Positions 1-12,805 of a DNA stretch of 64,000 bases are shown piece by piece. The notes under the pieces were generated by a model. That model made no database searches. It was not told where the DNA came from and saw only the letters and a list, made by a program, of their open reading frames with translations. This DNA comes from Varroa destructor (Eukaryota > Arthropoda > Arachnida > Mesostigmata > Varroidae). The stretch is taken from NCBI RefSeq assembly GCF_002443255.2, contig NW_019211457.1:23379709-23443708 (forward strand). The letters are read 5' to 3'. The translations under genes and the position numbers were made by a program. Within the stretch, counting starts at the first letter, position 1. Every line of letters starts with the position of its first letter.

Positions 1-1035
1 TAAGAGTAAACGTCATTATATTGCACCACTCCATCTATATAAGATAATATTGTCATTACGTTACACTATTATAACACCGTATATAAAAGAATAAATATAA
101 ATCGTTTTTTTGCACTTCGTTGGAAATGTAGTAGCACCCCGGTAAAAAAAGTGCTTCTCCAAGATCAACAAACAACATACGTCCAGCCACAAATATATAT
201 ATATATATATATATATGAGATACTCGTATTCACATTGCTATGCTGTGTTACAGAACCACGCTATTTCTGCAGTAGGTATCGAGTTCTCAATGGAACGTAG
301 CTGGCTTCATCATGCTTATAATTTGATCGTGATAAATCAAAAGTCGTAGTGTGATTTTGATTGAAAATTTACTGTATTTTAAATAAAATCAGTTTATTGT
401 CTCAAATGAAACAGTGTCCAGCAATATGAGCCTGAAAACACCACTCCAGTTTAAGATATGCGAAACAATTCAGGATAGAAAAATTACACAACCAATACTA
501 TTATAAATGCAATCTCCACCCACTCGCTCGCTTATTCATCGATACATTCATCCTTTAATTACACTCACACATCCTTTCGCGTCCTATCTACCCCAAATTT
601 CCTCAAACTACGACGGAGGACCGTCGTTTTTCTCGCTATTCGTGACAACTCGATGGTCATTCGAATCTGTTGTAGCCTGCTCGTTGTGCCTTATGCCAGG
701 AACAACAAAGAAAAAAGATAGGATATTCAGTAGGCAAATTACCAGAAAAACTCTTGCTAGCTCATCGGATATTGTTGTCGTTTCGTGTTTTCACTTACCT
801 CCATCACGGAGTCGATCACTGATTATACGCGCGATGCGCGAATCACATTATTCTGGCGCACCTTTGTACAGCACAGTTTCAAAATAAACCTTATAAAGAA
901 CCTTACCTTTATAGCAATAACACTGGCGAATACAAACATGCGTAGCTCGCCGAATATAATACAGGTGATTAAGGGAGTTCTACAACAACAAAAAGACAAA
1001 CGCTAAAAAACATGGTCCTCTGTTGAAGTCTAGTG
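1..1035. other. 3' flank of the SLC35E1-type gene
   Basis: No protein is recognised here. The stretch follows the stop codon of the minus-strand transporter gene and should hold its 3' UTR. A minus-strand AATAAA (read as tttatt at 393-398) is a possible polyadenylation signal. An (AT)n run lies at about 193-216. Open frames around 507-1006 resemble no family I know and are probably chance. Confidence 0.4.
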
Positions 1036-4000
1036 TCAGCTGTGTACAAGCGGTATGTACTGTGTGTTGTTATTAGAGAACACATGTTCGAACAGAATGT
1101 TATTTGCCGGCTTTGATATGACGAAACCGTTCATGGGTTGAGGCAGAGTTGCTCCGGCCTTAGACCCATCCAGGTTGACAATGGAGCCTGCCGGTCCGGT
1201 GACCATCTGGTGATGAGTTGGCAGGTCTTTACTTCGCTGAGCGTCCTGCTTGGCCTTATTATATAGTAGAACCCCAAAAATCGCAAGGGTCATGCCGAAC
1301 ACGTTGGCCGCCGTCACCGGGTTGTGTAGCATCAACAGGGAAAAACCTGTGTTGACAGACACCGTCATACAACACGGATAGTTACAATATAGCAACCATT
1401 AATAAAAATGAAAAGCATTACTCTGACATTCGTTATACTAATGCTTTTGTTGCGTTACTTTTAAAGATACTGCCAAATAATACTGGATACACAGAAGCTA
1501 AACCTGTGCATCTTTATGGACACAAAAAATGAGCAACATTTTAAGTAAATTCAATGCTCACTGATTATGCAGATACGTTTAGCCGCGTTACAGACAGAGT
1601 AGGTAAGAGGTGACAACATGTTGAGCATCGTGAAGGCAACTAGGTTCTGCGCAAAATTCAGGAGACCGTCAACAAAAAGCAAAATTATTGTGATGAAATC
1701 TGTGTGCCGAGTGAGCTCTCGATTCCGGACGAGTCGAGGCGCGTCAAACGCTAACCATATGGGTAAACAGGCTAACAATGCGAAACGCGCTAAAATGTGT
1801 AAAAGGCGCAAATGGTGAACTCCGCTTTCGCGCATCACCTGCAAAATGACATACAAATGACAAAGGACCAATAACTGCCGTAAATTGAAACATTCTTTAA
1901 AGCTTAACAATGCTTACAAGTTTTATTCATATTATTATTAATCTACACGTATTTACTTGTCTATAATAATATCAGAATATAGTAACGAGCATACCTTCTT
2001 CGTGTAGATATTCTGAAGCGCGAACACAATCGTCGAGCTGAGAGCAGCGATAAGACCAAGCATGTCAAATGAGATCTCGGTCACGGTAGCAATAATCACT
2101 CCGGAGATGATAGGTAGAAGCGATAAATACACGGGTAATGTTTGTTTTTGTCCTAGTATGATCCTTGAGAGGATCACCGTAAAGAGGGGCATCGTTGCCT
2201 TAACTAGATCACCACCAGTAACAGTTAAGAACAAAAATATATACCATATTTTATCAGAAAAGTGGTAACAAAATAAAGAACTCATAAGATGGTCCATATA
2301 CTTAACGCAACTTAAATACTTGACCACACACAGTTTCGTAACTGTGAAAAAAAATGTATTCCTGGATAACCTATTGAAAATCATGATATATAAACAAAAA
2401 GCCATTATAATTGTTACATATTGCTCACAGTTGGAATCTGATATTCTCAACTAACCTGTATGAGCGTACGAAACGGGCACCTTCCAAAGACTCACATGAG
2501 ACGTGAGGGATGTGAAGAATTTCCCAAGTACCAACGGCAATATGCACTTGAACCAAGTCGACCAGTCCATCTCCAGTTGTGGTCGAACACCGCTAAGTGC
2601 TAATACGGGCCCTGAATATAGCGCGATTGAGCCCAGGTGAACGATAGTAACTGTCAGAGGAAATGGCATATTAGTCAAAACGACCTTGCCGATCACGTTG
2701 TTTGTCGATGAAATCGAATACCACACGCAGCACAACAGTATCACCTGGTTAAAATCAAAGGTTCGAAATAATAAAAATACCGTTATAAAGTCGTCAATAA
2801 TGTTTCATGTACCAATAACGTCGGCTTTATTTAAACATACGCATATTTAAAAAATGCCAAATTTATTTAAGTAATATATTAAGTGGAACATTAGCAGGGA
2901 AAAGCGCTTTACAGCTGTCTAGTTGCAATGCAAATAAGCCTAAAAATATAATAAAAAAAGACAGTCAACTGCTCATCTATTCTACATGATCCAAAAGGTT
3001 GGTAATGAATGGCCGTCTTAGTAAAAAAGAAAAACCCGTAGACATTAAGCCATTTTCCTTTTGAAACAGCTATCCAAGGCTTGACGTCTACGAAAACCGC
3101 TGAAACCAAAAAAAATTAAGTTCGTTTTAACGCTTATACGATTATAGCCTAGTGTAGTGACAAAGATTCTTTAACACTACGTTCATGTTTCACTGCATTT
3201 GTTGCAGTTTCTTCAAACTAAAGAAAGAAGCGGAAAGGAGAGGACGCTTTGTAACGCGTTGTGTCAATTTAAAATACCTGAAGCAACCACAATATAGCTT
3301 TCAATTTTAGGAGGTACATCTGCTACCGATGAAAGAAATCATAAAATTAGAAAAATCTAGGTATAATATATAAAGATGGCAAACCTACTTTATGTTGTTT
3401 ATATTTTTAATAACGAATTGGAATTAAGTAAGTACGTTGCCCATATGTATATGCAACCAGCCACGTTTCCGTAGACTCTCCTTTGGTTTAACGTGCAGGA
3501 AGTGCAGTATATGTTTGCAAGTAAGGGCTTCGCGTTCAAAAACTCATACTGAAATAAGACTGATTTTAACGTCTATACAAATAAGCCTTCTAAGTCCCAT
3601 GTTCTGTCCCACAGAGGGTGATAAATGCATTTCTAGAAAAATAAAATATTTAAGTACATGTGCTCATCTGTGTAAAATCAAATAAAAGCTTATTCACCAC
3701 ATACTGTTCAATTAACTGCTCTCTCTAGAGTATACATTTTGATGCGTCGCGTGGGCAGAAGAACTACACTTGTTCAATAAAATTGGACTCTAACTACTTT
3801 TATTCCATTTCAAATTGAGTTGACCAAATGTTGAGCAAATGAGATGACCAAAGCGTCTGCAGTTCAGTCCTTTACTAAACAAGACAGAAGCCTGAATTAT
3901 TTTGATATTATTTACTAATGGTATTCGATTATAAAATTAATATTTGTTGATTCTTTTACTCACGACTTAGCCTCATTCGGGCACAGTGCAAACAGTAATG

Positions 4001-6099
4001 TTCACTTCTGTCCCACAAATAAGACAGAAATACTTTAATAAATATCGCACTTACCCCATACCAATCGATGTTAATAAAGAAACCTATTTATTTATATAAA
4101 TATCATGTTTAATGTCCCTTCTTTAATTAATCTTGTTTGTTGTTGATTCTACCACAAATATGTTACTTGGGTTTAACATTTTCGCATTCAGGCCTATAAG
4201 GAGCCTACAGTATTAAAAACTCAAATATTGAACCTTTTGGAAATTCCACAGGATAATAGGTCAAGTACTTATATTCGCCAGAACAAATTAATCCCTCATT
4301 GAGAGACGAAATAATAAATAATTATTGCATTTTCTTGTATAATGAAAATTTCACCCCCTGTAAATTTTTAAAATGTGATTTCTTAATTTCTTTTATTTAA
4401 TGGTTATTTTCACCATCAGCACTTTTGTCATATTATTATATCTACTATTTGACAACAACTCTACGACTTTATTCGTAATTTTTGTAAAACAAATCCTAAT
4501 CTCTGATGCACACATCTTTTTCAAGGACTGGGCTATAATTGATTAAAAATGTTCTAACGAAATTCGAAAGAACCATACCAATAAAAGAGCAAAGAAGCTG
4601 ATTTCTCTCTTTATAGAAATGTAGTGCTCGATGCTCACAGTTTACAGTACAATAAGCTGATTGCAATGGTAATTCCAGCAATAACAACCAGCTACTCAAA
4701 CCGGTTCTACAAAGTGATCTTGTGTATCAATTAATTAACTATTAATCCTATGTTATCACTTTAGTAAAATTTGTGATTCGCTGTCACGCGCCACTTTTAT
4801 AAGGACCACATTTCTAACAAACAGTACTATGCCTTGTAAGAAAGCACCTGATCCTCCGGTTCTTATAGTTTTGCCTTACTTCCAAACAACTTCTTTACAC
4901 TGCTCAAACAATAGAAACAGATGGTTGGCAAAAACGTCCGACCCCATTTCCATATTTTCAACTCTTTGGATTGCTGTTGCAACCGAAACTGGCGTTCCTT
5001 AGCTCACACGTATCCATGAAAGCCTCCTAAATTCGATTAAATTTTCGGTTTAGAAACGTGTTCATCTTAAAATTCGAGGCACATCTTCCCAGAAATTCAT
5101 CACGCCTGTGATTCTCAGCTGAGCGCGTCTCAAAGCTACTAACTGAAGCAGGGATGTCTTGTACCCTCCGAAATGCCCACTGCACCAGCATAATTACTTA
5201 AGGAGCAGATAGAAGGGTATCTATTTATCCTCATTCTGAGCAGATGTTCGAACTGTCATTTTGTCTGCCGTTTTTCACTATACGCACCTTTAGGCTGGCT
5301 CGGTGTTGGCGGGAGAACTTCATGGTCTCCCGTGCCGGTGAGGTCTATTAGATGAACATAGCGGGACGATTATCATTTGCCATCTTGGATGACATCCAGA
5401 ACGAATGCCACGTCCGGAATCCGACCAGCCAACCTTCTTCGGTGCACCACTGTTATCCGCCAATGTGAACGAGCAGAGCTTATTGTCCAATTGTTCACGG
5501 AACGGGGTGTTTACGGATATAGCCATATTTCAGCATACAGTTCCACCTACAGACATATTTGCACCTAATGAAGTACATCTAAGGCTCTGGAAAATAGTAT
5601 TGAGTGCAGAGCAAATCAAAACAGTCCCAAAAATAATATTAAGTTCAGTTTGATATTTAAAATAGACTCAAGCTGTCGTCGTAAAAGTCGGAAGTCTCTG
5701 AACTTTCCGACCAAATGTTCTCTGCCAAAATCAGCTGATGAGACCTTCCAGAGTTCCCATTTTAAACACACCTTAAAAAGTATGACAGTATAGTGACATA
5801 CATTTTGACGCGACAAAAGTAATTAGGTAAAACTATTCATTTTCGTATATGATTTTATAGAAAATCTGCTATAGGATATATACTTGCACTGCTCTATACA
5901 CTCCAAGAAATAAGCATACGATTATTGACACGCTTTGAAAAGGATACACTATAAATCATTTGTTTTTGCACGCAGATACAGTAATAAATACCGCTTTTGT
6001 CGTACAGTTGAGTGTTTACATTAAGTTAGTCGTGTCATAAAATTTTACTATGAGAATACAGTTACGCAATGTAACACTCACCGTCATTTGCTGACGCAT
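1036..6099 (-). CDS. SLC35E1: SLC35E1-type nucleotide-sugar/triose-phosphate family transporter
   Basis: This is a multi-pass transporter of the drug/metabolite superfamily (triose-phosphate translocator family), expected in Golgi or ER membranes; its substrate is not established. Coding exons read 6099-6082, 2744-2456, 2203-1995, 1838-1562 and 1346-1036, all with GT donors and AG acceptors. They total 1104 nt, or 367 aa, close to animal relatives. Recognisable segments include [12 protein letters not shown] near the N-terminus, [20 protein letters not shown] across the 2456/2203 junction, [18 protein letters not shown] and [10 protein letters not shown]. Later come [19 protein letters not shown] and [13 protein letters not shown], then [23 protein letters not shown] before a hydrophilic tail. 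The junction 1562/1346 rebuilds a serine and restores alignment with the family, which excludes the upstream in-frame ATG of the last exon. The tiny first exon is the least certain part. Confidence 0.9.
6082..6099 (-). other. SLC35E1: Predicted first coding exon (18 nt) of the SLC35E1-type gene
   Basis: The second exon opens at an AG acceptor with no usable start codon, so an upstream exon is required. On the minus strand the segment MRQQMT ends at ACG followed by a GTGAGT donor in phase 0. An in-frame TAG lies 14 codons upstream with no other ATG between. Joining it to the next exon gives [16 protein letters not shown], a very short N-terminus like other arthropod members of the family. The intron would be about 3.3 kb. 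This is inference from frame and splice signals. Confidence 0.55.
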
Positions 6100-6869
6100 T
6101 CGATTATATGCACAGATATAATTAATGGACGCCTGTGCCTAGTGCAGTGTTTCCATAAGGGCGGTCATTTGCTACCCTCCTCCGGGCTTTTTTCATATGT
6201 ATTTCCCCATAAACACGGTTCAGCTCGACTCTGAAGATTAAAATGTATCATTATTGTTTGCTATCGTTTGCTATGAAGGCGCAGGCATGTTTTTCAAGCG
6301 GACGACTCGTACTAAACTCTGTGCACCAGTCACCTGAATTTCGTCCCGCTAGTGCATCCAGAATTTGCCCAGTTTCTCACTGAATCTTTAAACAGTCTTT
6401 AAGCGACCTCCGTTTGAGCTGCCGCGGATTACCTTCTCCCTAATAATTACGTTGTGTTCTGCTACTTCGGTAATGGATCAGCAAGCTGGACACAAGTGCC
6501 GGCAACGGCGAAAGCCTTCTCGTATCCGTTATAGCAGCCGCTTTTCAGCGGGCCGCAACGCCAGCGGCAGTGATGGCGCGAACTTAATCATAACATTAAT
6601 TACTAATTCGAATAAGAAATGCATTACTAAGTTTGATAACAGTCATGCAATCACATATATTAGAAACTCTCTTCCGTCTGTGCTATTATTAGCTACTACA
6701 ATGGTCGTTCTCTATCTTTTGTCGCCGTGTGGAATTAGCGGCGGAAGCAATAGCTCTCTGCTCGGCCGAATTTGCCTTCGCGACTGGGATTAGGAATTGG
6801 CACTGCCAATTTTTCGCAGCTCTCTTCCACTTACGGCTGTCACTTTCAACTAAAGCTGAATGTTCCAAG

Positions 6870-7005
6870 TTTTATACTTGATACCGCCGTTAGGCATTCC
6901 ATCAAACGGCTGGCTTCCAGCTATAAACGAAATGTGTCTATGTCCGGATTCGAACTCGGACCACCACGTGTCCCTCAGGTTTAGCACCCAAATACGTTAC
7001 CTTAG
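6870..7005 (-). repeat. tRNA-derived SINE copy A
   Basis: Read on the minus strand, GTTCGAATCC with its flanks matches an RNA polymerase III B-box (about 6946-6962). The stretch CCGCCGTTAGGCATTCCATC and TGGCTTCCAGC on the plus strand recur in similar order in two other places in the window. The match to copy B (12665-12805) runs through the B-box and on to AA-ACGTTACC. The copies are diverged, so this is an old dispersed element rather than a functional tRNA gene. Confidence 0.6.
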
Positions 7006-7769
7006 AAATCAGTCGAACATAGTCATTTTACATATGATTATTGTTGTTTTTGCTGTTGTATTTCAGTTACTGCTGCCGCTAACGGATCCTTCGCTGCCTT
7101 GTCTTAGGCCTACCAGAGCGACAGTAGTGATCTTTGCTTGGTTCGTACGAAATTGAAACTTTGCCTCTTGAAATCTGGCCGTTGTTAGCTGGTTGGCTGG
7201 CTGTCTTCTGCTGAGCCGTGACGGTGAGTTGTCGTATCTCAATCTAGTGGGCTGTCCATGGCTGTCGGTCCTTTCCTGTCTGCCTGGCTGTGTCTAGGTG
7301 TTTGCACTGCCGTGTCGGTGTTGAATATGGCGATATGATCTGCTGCTGCTGTCGATGCAGTTTGTATATCTCGGCTGCTACTACTGCCGTACTGCTATTA
7401 TTGTTAGCAACACCGCTGTGTGTGCAGTAGTGACTGTAGCAGTGATCGCCGTCGCCGTTCTCGAGTGAGTAGCACAAGTAGTGGCAGTAGTCTTTGTCGT
7501 GAATAAACTGTGGCGCTGCTGTTTGTTTCTAGGGTCTGCGGCGGCCCTAAAAGAAGAAACGTCGGAAAAGCTAAGGGGAAATCTGCTAATCGTCTACTAG
7601 AACGACTTATTTCTGCATTCGCTGCTTCTGCTAATGCCGAAACTCAGTCGAGTAGCCTCTCCTTCGGTTTGCCGCCTGCCCGTTTAACCCGTTTCATTTG
7701 ACTTTGGCGGTCGCCTGTCTCGATTCTCGATACTGCGGCCGGCGTTGTTGTCGTCCTCGCCGTCGTTAC

Positions 7770-7800
7770 GGGCGGGCGGGCGAGCGGGCGGGCGGGCGGG
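7770..7800 (+). other. G-quadruplex-capable GGGC repeat
   Basis: Seven GGG runs lie within 31 bases, six of the gaps being single bases except one of five (7781-7785). This fits the usual G-quadruplex pattern on the plus strand. It sits in the middle of the GC-richer tract, consistent with a promoter or 5' UTR element. Formation in the cell is not shown. Confidence 0.6.
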
Positions 7801-10504
7801 CAGGCAGGACGGTGGAACAACGTCTGAATAACAACTGACAGCTTAGCAAGCCAGCGAGCAGCAGGCTGTGTTTGCTCTTGTCTTGTATTCTGCTGTTCTG
7901 GCCGTGAGTAACGGCGGCGCGACGGTGAGGCGGCAGTGGCGATCGTCATAGAATCGAACAGCATAACATAATCACTGTTCTGGCAATAGCTGACCGAGCG
8001 ACGGCTGACTTCGTTCTCTAGGTGATTTCCGGTCGTCATTGGTTACTACCACTCGGAGTGTTCGTGAGTGCCTGTGTGCGTGTGCCTTTTCGGCTGCCTT
8101 TTACTTAACAGCGGGCGGTTGACACTTTTGGTGGCCAATATCACTAACGCTGTATGCTACTGCAATACTATTAATCAGCTAATCCATCTTTAAGAATCAG
8201 TACGGAATAGTAACGCGACAAATGAATTATGTAAGGCAATCTGGTACGCCGTGATAGATATTCCATCAATGCTATTGAGCCAATATGAGTATTTTGGAGT
8301 ATAACCGGTTTGTGCCTTTCCGCTTGTTGTGCTGCTGTTAATCGTACGGTACAGCGGTTCGTGCTGGTCAGTTGTCTACCGGTGGTTGAAGTGAGCATCG
8401 CTATCCAATTAGGCAATTTTACTTGTTAGTGATTTCGTGTTTGTTGTTTCCGCCGTGCAGAGCGTCACTTTAGTTCCAGCGAAGCAGCACCTTAAAGACA
8501 ACAAACGAAACAGAAATCGTCAGACGCCACTAGTGTTATCATTCTTGTCATCGACGCCGTCTGTTCTTTATCGTCGAAGTGTTTGATCTAATTACCGGGG
8601 CTTTGTTCAGCCATTGTCTAGCTTCATCTTGGTATGTTAGCTTCGATTGGCAGTCTATAGGACGGCGTGACCTCCTGTGCTAAGGTGCCACTCAGCTCTG
8701 CCTTCGTAACAAGCTGTGCATACTGCTACGAAGAAAAACAGCTTGACATCAGTGTGGCTAGGTGTCTTCTTCTCTGTGCTGTTGTGTCTTTATGTGAGTG
8801 TGTTCATCAATCGTCTTCAACTCAAAAGGTTCGTACTTTAAATCAAACGATTTCAGTAGTTGACATTGTCAGATCGACTAATACCAGCCGTAGGGAGAGC
8901 TACGTAGTTGTCTAGGCAAGTTTTTTTTGTCTTTATCATTAGTTGTACCCCTTTTTGTGTGAGCCTATTCCTGTCATATTTTAAGTGTATTAACAGCGGG
9001 CAATCGCTTCCCGCTGTGGGAGCCACATCGTTTGGAAGTAATACAACAGACGTTATTGAAGAAGAGTTACAGGTGGGGATCAATCGCTGAAACACCGTCG
9101 CTGGGTAATAATCTACATACGACTATCCTGTGTGTTGTCTCGCCTTCTTCAATTCGAATGTAGTAGGCTTTGACAGTCTCTGTCATAAATGTAAGCAGTA
9201 AAAGGCAGGAAAGGACCTTCGAAGGCAGACCGAATCAGGCGGTGTGAAGACTGCGCTTACTGGCGCTGCTTGCCGCTCTCTGCTTCTCGGATGAAGAAAC
9301 ACCTGCTCTCCGTGGACACCGCCTCAGTCAGCCATAAAAGTAGTGGCAGTGGTGGCTAAAACGCGCCATCAGTATAAGGTAGCCCGTGTGCTTGGATCGT
9401 CGGATCCTGAGAGCTGGTCACATCGGATATGGTTCAGTCAGATCTGGCTATGGCTTGACTTTGTTCCATTATAAATTATATTTAAGACTGTGGGGCACAA
9501 CTAGAGTTTATACATTATCGGGCGGCGTTGAAGAACGTGCCGTCGATGAATTAGTGGCTTCTTATTGTTGCTGAGCCATATCCTATACGCGGTGCTGCCA
9601 TAAGACGTTCTGCTTATAGACACGGAACCGACGAACTTAAACTATATCGTTCCGATATTACTAATTAAATCAAAAGGATCAGCCTTCAGCATTGCCAAGT
9701 GTCGAATGCGTCATACAGTTTCTATCTTAAATGACGAGCGGGCATGTATGTGTATGCGGCTTGGTTAGCCAATGAGATATGTTACTGAGCAAAAACAACG
9801 ATGTCTTCTGTTTAGTCTGATAACTGTTCTATTTATTCCTTTACACGCGTGCCGACTAAGAACGGATAACATACCGAGCAGGCGTAATCGGATGCATACA
9901 AGCATCTGATGCTTTCAGTGGTAGCAGATATTGTTTTGAACACTAATTTGCCTACGAAGTACAGCAATACTTATTATCAGTTCGTATTTTAGTCTGTTTT
10001 TGTTTCGCCATGCATCTAGAACTAGCTCTCACTGTCCGGCGAATTACTCCAAGGGTCTGTCGATCAATGGAGGTACCAAATGAAGTAGCTATTCATTTTT
10101 TGTCACAAAATTGTCTGAATATAATTTATTTTCAATCCTTATGAGAAATTTTCATCATCAAAGAAACACATCTGTGAGGAACTACAAGCTGGCACAAGCC
10201 AAACCATCGTTTAGCTGCTAATGCCAGGATGATTCATTCACTCGAATTGCATTCAGTCCAAATCTACATGTTGGGTACCATGTCGTCTCCTTCATGGGTG
10301 CGCCATTCGTCTATATCTGTAATGTTTAACGTACAATCGATGGTGGTAGAGCAGTGCGACGTTACCGAACACCCGACATCAACGCGAAAAAACCCCGTCC
10401 GCGTTCGAACAGAAGTTAATGTTTTTGTTAGGGCACCAATACGCCTGTCTCCTTGTTGTGTCGATTGATCTGTGGAGGAGGACCTAACGTAGGCCGCTGC
10501 AGCT

Positions 10505-10810
10505 ATGGCGCTTGATGGCAACAGTTGTCATCGGGTGATATTAGCGCCATGTTTGCGTTTGGCGTCGTGTGTGTTCAAAGCTCTGAATCGACTTTACTTC
10601 GCCGCTGCTATTCAGCGAGACACCCCATTATTCTGGGGAACCTTAAGACAACGATGCAAATCTTTTCTACGGTGCCATAACTTTTCGTCTCAAAACGCTC
10701 CAGTTGTCCGTCCCGTATTACTGCGGTCTTTTTTGTTGGGTGGAGTAACGGCGTTGAGCAGCCTCTGCTGGGACAAATCCCACGCGAAAACAGTATCGCC
10801 TAGGGGGTAG
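10505..10810 (+). CDS. Hypothetical 101-aa coding segment with mitochondrial-type N-terminus
   Basis: An ATG-started frame of 101 codons with balanced composition stands out from the AT-rich spacer. It is rich in Arg and Ser and poor in acidic residues over its first 75 residues, as in a mitochondrial presequence. A hydrophobic segment, LLRSFLLGGVTALSSLCW, follows, then DKSHAK. The pattern of a small-residue-rich membrane segment followed by W-x-K-x-H-A recalls the N-terminal membrane segment of MICU1, but this is memory-based and weak. A GTAGAG just before the stop could be a splice donor. I found no EF-hand exons downstream before ARF6, so it may be a lone exon, a pseudogene or chance. Confidence 0.25.
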   Translation: MALDGNSCHRVILAPCLRLASCVFKALNRLYFAAAIQRDTPLFWGTLRQRCKSFLRCHNFSSQNAPVVRPVLLRSFLLGGVTALSSLCWDKSHAKTVSPRG

Positions 10811-12664
10811 AGAATATGATAAAGGTAGTTATCATTAAATGAACAGAATTGTGTTTGTGTATCCACATCGCCAGCTGTGACCATACCATATGTAGGAGTG
10901 AAATGCGTACTTATGTAATAAATACCGTTTCCATTGTGGAAGACGATGGCGTAAGCAAGAACGTTATAAAGGCCGAATAATTATTCCCAGTTTAGAAGGG
11001 CAACCGGTTTCAATTTATGCCAAAGGTAATGGAAAGACCTCTTCTTTTGGACTACCCGCATGGTCATGTTTTCACATTACCATCGGCGTGAAGTAAATTT
11101 TACTTCTACAATTTGTTTGGAAGATGACTAACATGGTAAGGGTCATTCTCTTGATAACGAAGCAGACAACCTATCGAAGTCTTAAATATTATTGTGTTCT
11201 TTCTGATTACCCGAATTTACTGTTTCGCAAACGATTTTATCTATACGGTGCGGCTCGATATTCTCTGAAATTGATTTTTAAGTTTTGAATTTTGGGTTCA
11301 TTTGATTTTCACGTGTACTTTTATAGGGCTTACTACAGTATTTACATTGCCCATATAGATCAAACGCATGAGTTGAACTGTAATCCATAGCAGTAATTTG
11401 TACGGCTGCACCCTGTTTGCGCTGCATTGCGGAGTGAAAGGTTATAAAAAATGACTTGATTTCAATAGACAGCATTTATTTCTATCCAGTTCAAATTCGC
11501 TTTATGCTTAATCCGAAAGTAAATTCTTCGTCAGTGCACTATAAATTTAAAACAAGCCCATAGATGCATGTTTTTGGACAACAGGATTGCAAATAAGTTG
11601 TTCTAAACCCAATATAACTCAAATTTGTAACTATTTATAGATGAGTAATTGTCCTATTTGTTCACTGAAAAAGGCATATGTTCAATTGATAGCGTGTTTT
11701 ACTTGCAACAAAATAGCACAACAGGAATCAGTGTTATTAGAAATGTATTTTCCCAAAAATTCGCCATCTGGTTGTTGATAATATCATTCACAATTCAGAA
11801 TGGTTGAAGATTTTGTCAGGTGTCTTACGTAATTAAAACCGCATTTTGGTAGCTTAAATTTAAGTTTATCACAAATTGATATCGATCAAACAGACGTCTT
11901 ATTGGGCACATATTCACCCGTCATACTAGAACAAACATTACGCGTACATTGTAATTTTTCTCTATCTATATATATCGAAATCCAATTCGAAAGTATAGTT
12001 CGGTCCGCTTGGATGCTATACTACGCATAAGATAAAAAGCAGACACAGTTCACATGGCATGTAGGGGGCATTAGTAGTCCGAATTAATCGCACCATGTCC
12101 TTTTAGGCTCACGTTTAGTTGTAACGAGTGAGCAAAGCAGTTTGTGTTCAACTTACACTTGATAAAACTAAATAAACATGAGATGAAAAGTTTAGGTCGC
12201 TCCAGTTGGTCTGATTCAGGCTTGCAGTAGATTCGATCAATTAATTCGTGCTGAGTACGCAAGCCGATCAGCTCGCTCGTTTCACCTGACAATACTCGTT
12301 TTCCATGGCATAATGTCAGCCTAATAAACACTAGCTGACATTAAAGAGAAAGCGTTACCTTTAGCTATCTAGTATTGCCATTTCCAAACGCTCGAAATAC
12401 GGTAAAGCGAACGTAAGTGAGTAAAACCGAGACTAAATATAATCAAATCACTATATATAACGATATTAAGGTACAATATTCAGAGGAGTTATTTCTATAT
12501 CGGTCATACATTCAATTTGACGGATCACCGATGTTGGCCAAGATAGCTATAATAGGGAGGACAAAATATAGGTGGCGTTTCAAACAGGAACATCGTCACG
12601 TGATACCGATTACGGTTATTGCTTTGCCGTAACTACAAGCATAAGGATATTTTTCGTGTTCTAC

Positions 12665-12805
12665 GTACGGTACGGCCGCTAAGCGTTACTGGCTAAACGC
12701 TAAATTGGCTTCCAGCGCTAACCGAAACGTGTCAGTGCTTAGATTCGAACCTAGACCACAATGTGTTCCACTGTTCAGCATGCAAACACGTTACCCGCTG
12801 CGCGA
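12665..12805 (-). repeat. tRNA-derived SINE copy B
   Basis: Read on the minus strand, GCGCAGCGGGTAACG resembles an A-box region, followed about 35 bases later by GGTTCGAATC, a B-box. The plus-strand order TGGCTTCCAGC, CGAAA, GTGTC, GATTCGAAC, GACCAC, AA-ACGTTACC is shared with copy A. This is the copy with the clearest tRNA-like head. Confidence 0.6.

Larger units (their letters stand above)
6450..9650. other. GC-richer promoter/5' UTR-like tract, no gene recognised
   Basis: This tract is clearly richer in G+C and in CTG/TGC-type triplets than its surroundings, most of all at 7040-8560. Several frames stay open by chance, for example 7644-8039 on the minus strand, but none resembles a known protein. 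It lies just upstream of the predicted start of the minus-strand transporter gene. It could hold that gene's promoter, or noncoding 5' exons of a plus-strand transcript such as ARF6. Position and composition suggest this; no splice chain could be confirmed. Confidence 0.35.

Noticed and set aside
1036..1395. In-frame ATG at the start of the last SLC35E1-type exon frame
   Set aside because: The residues before [10 protein letters not shown] do not fit the family, while the acceptor at 1347-1348 joins in phase to the previous exon and restores the expected sequence.
7644..8039. 131-codon minus-strand frame with Pro/Arg/Ala repeats
   Set aside because: It crosses the GGGC repeat and a GC-rich tract, which keep frames open by composition. 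It has no family motif.
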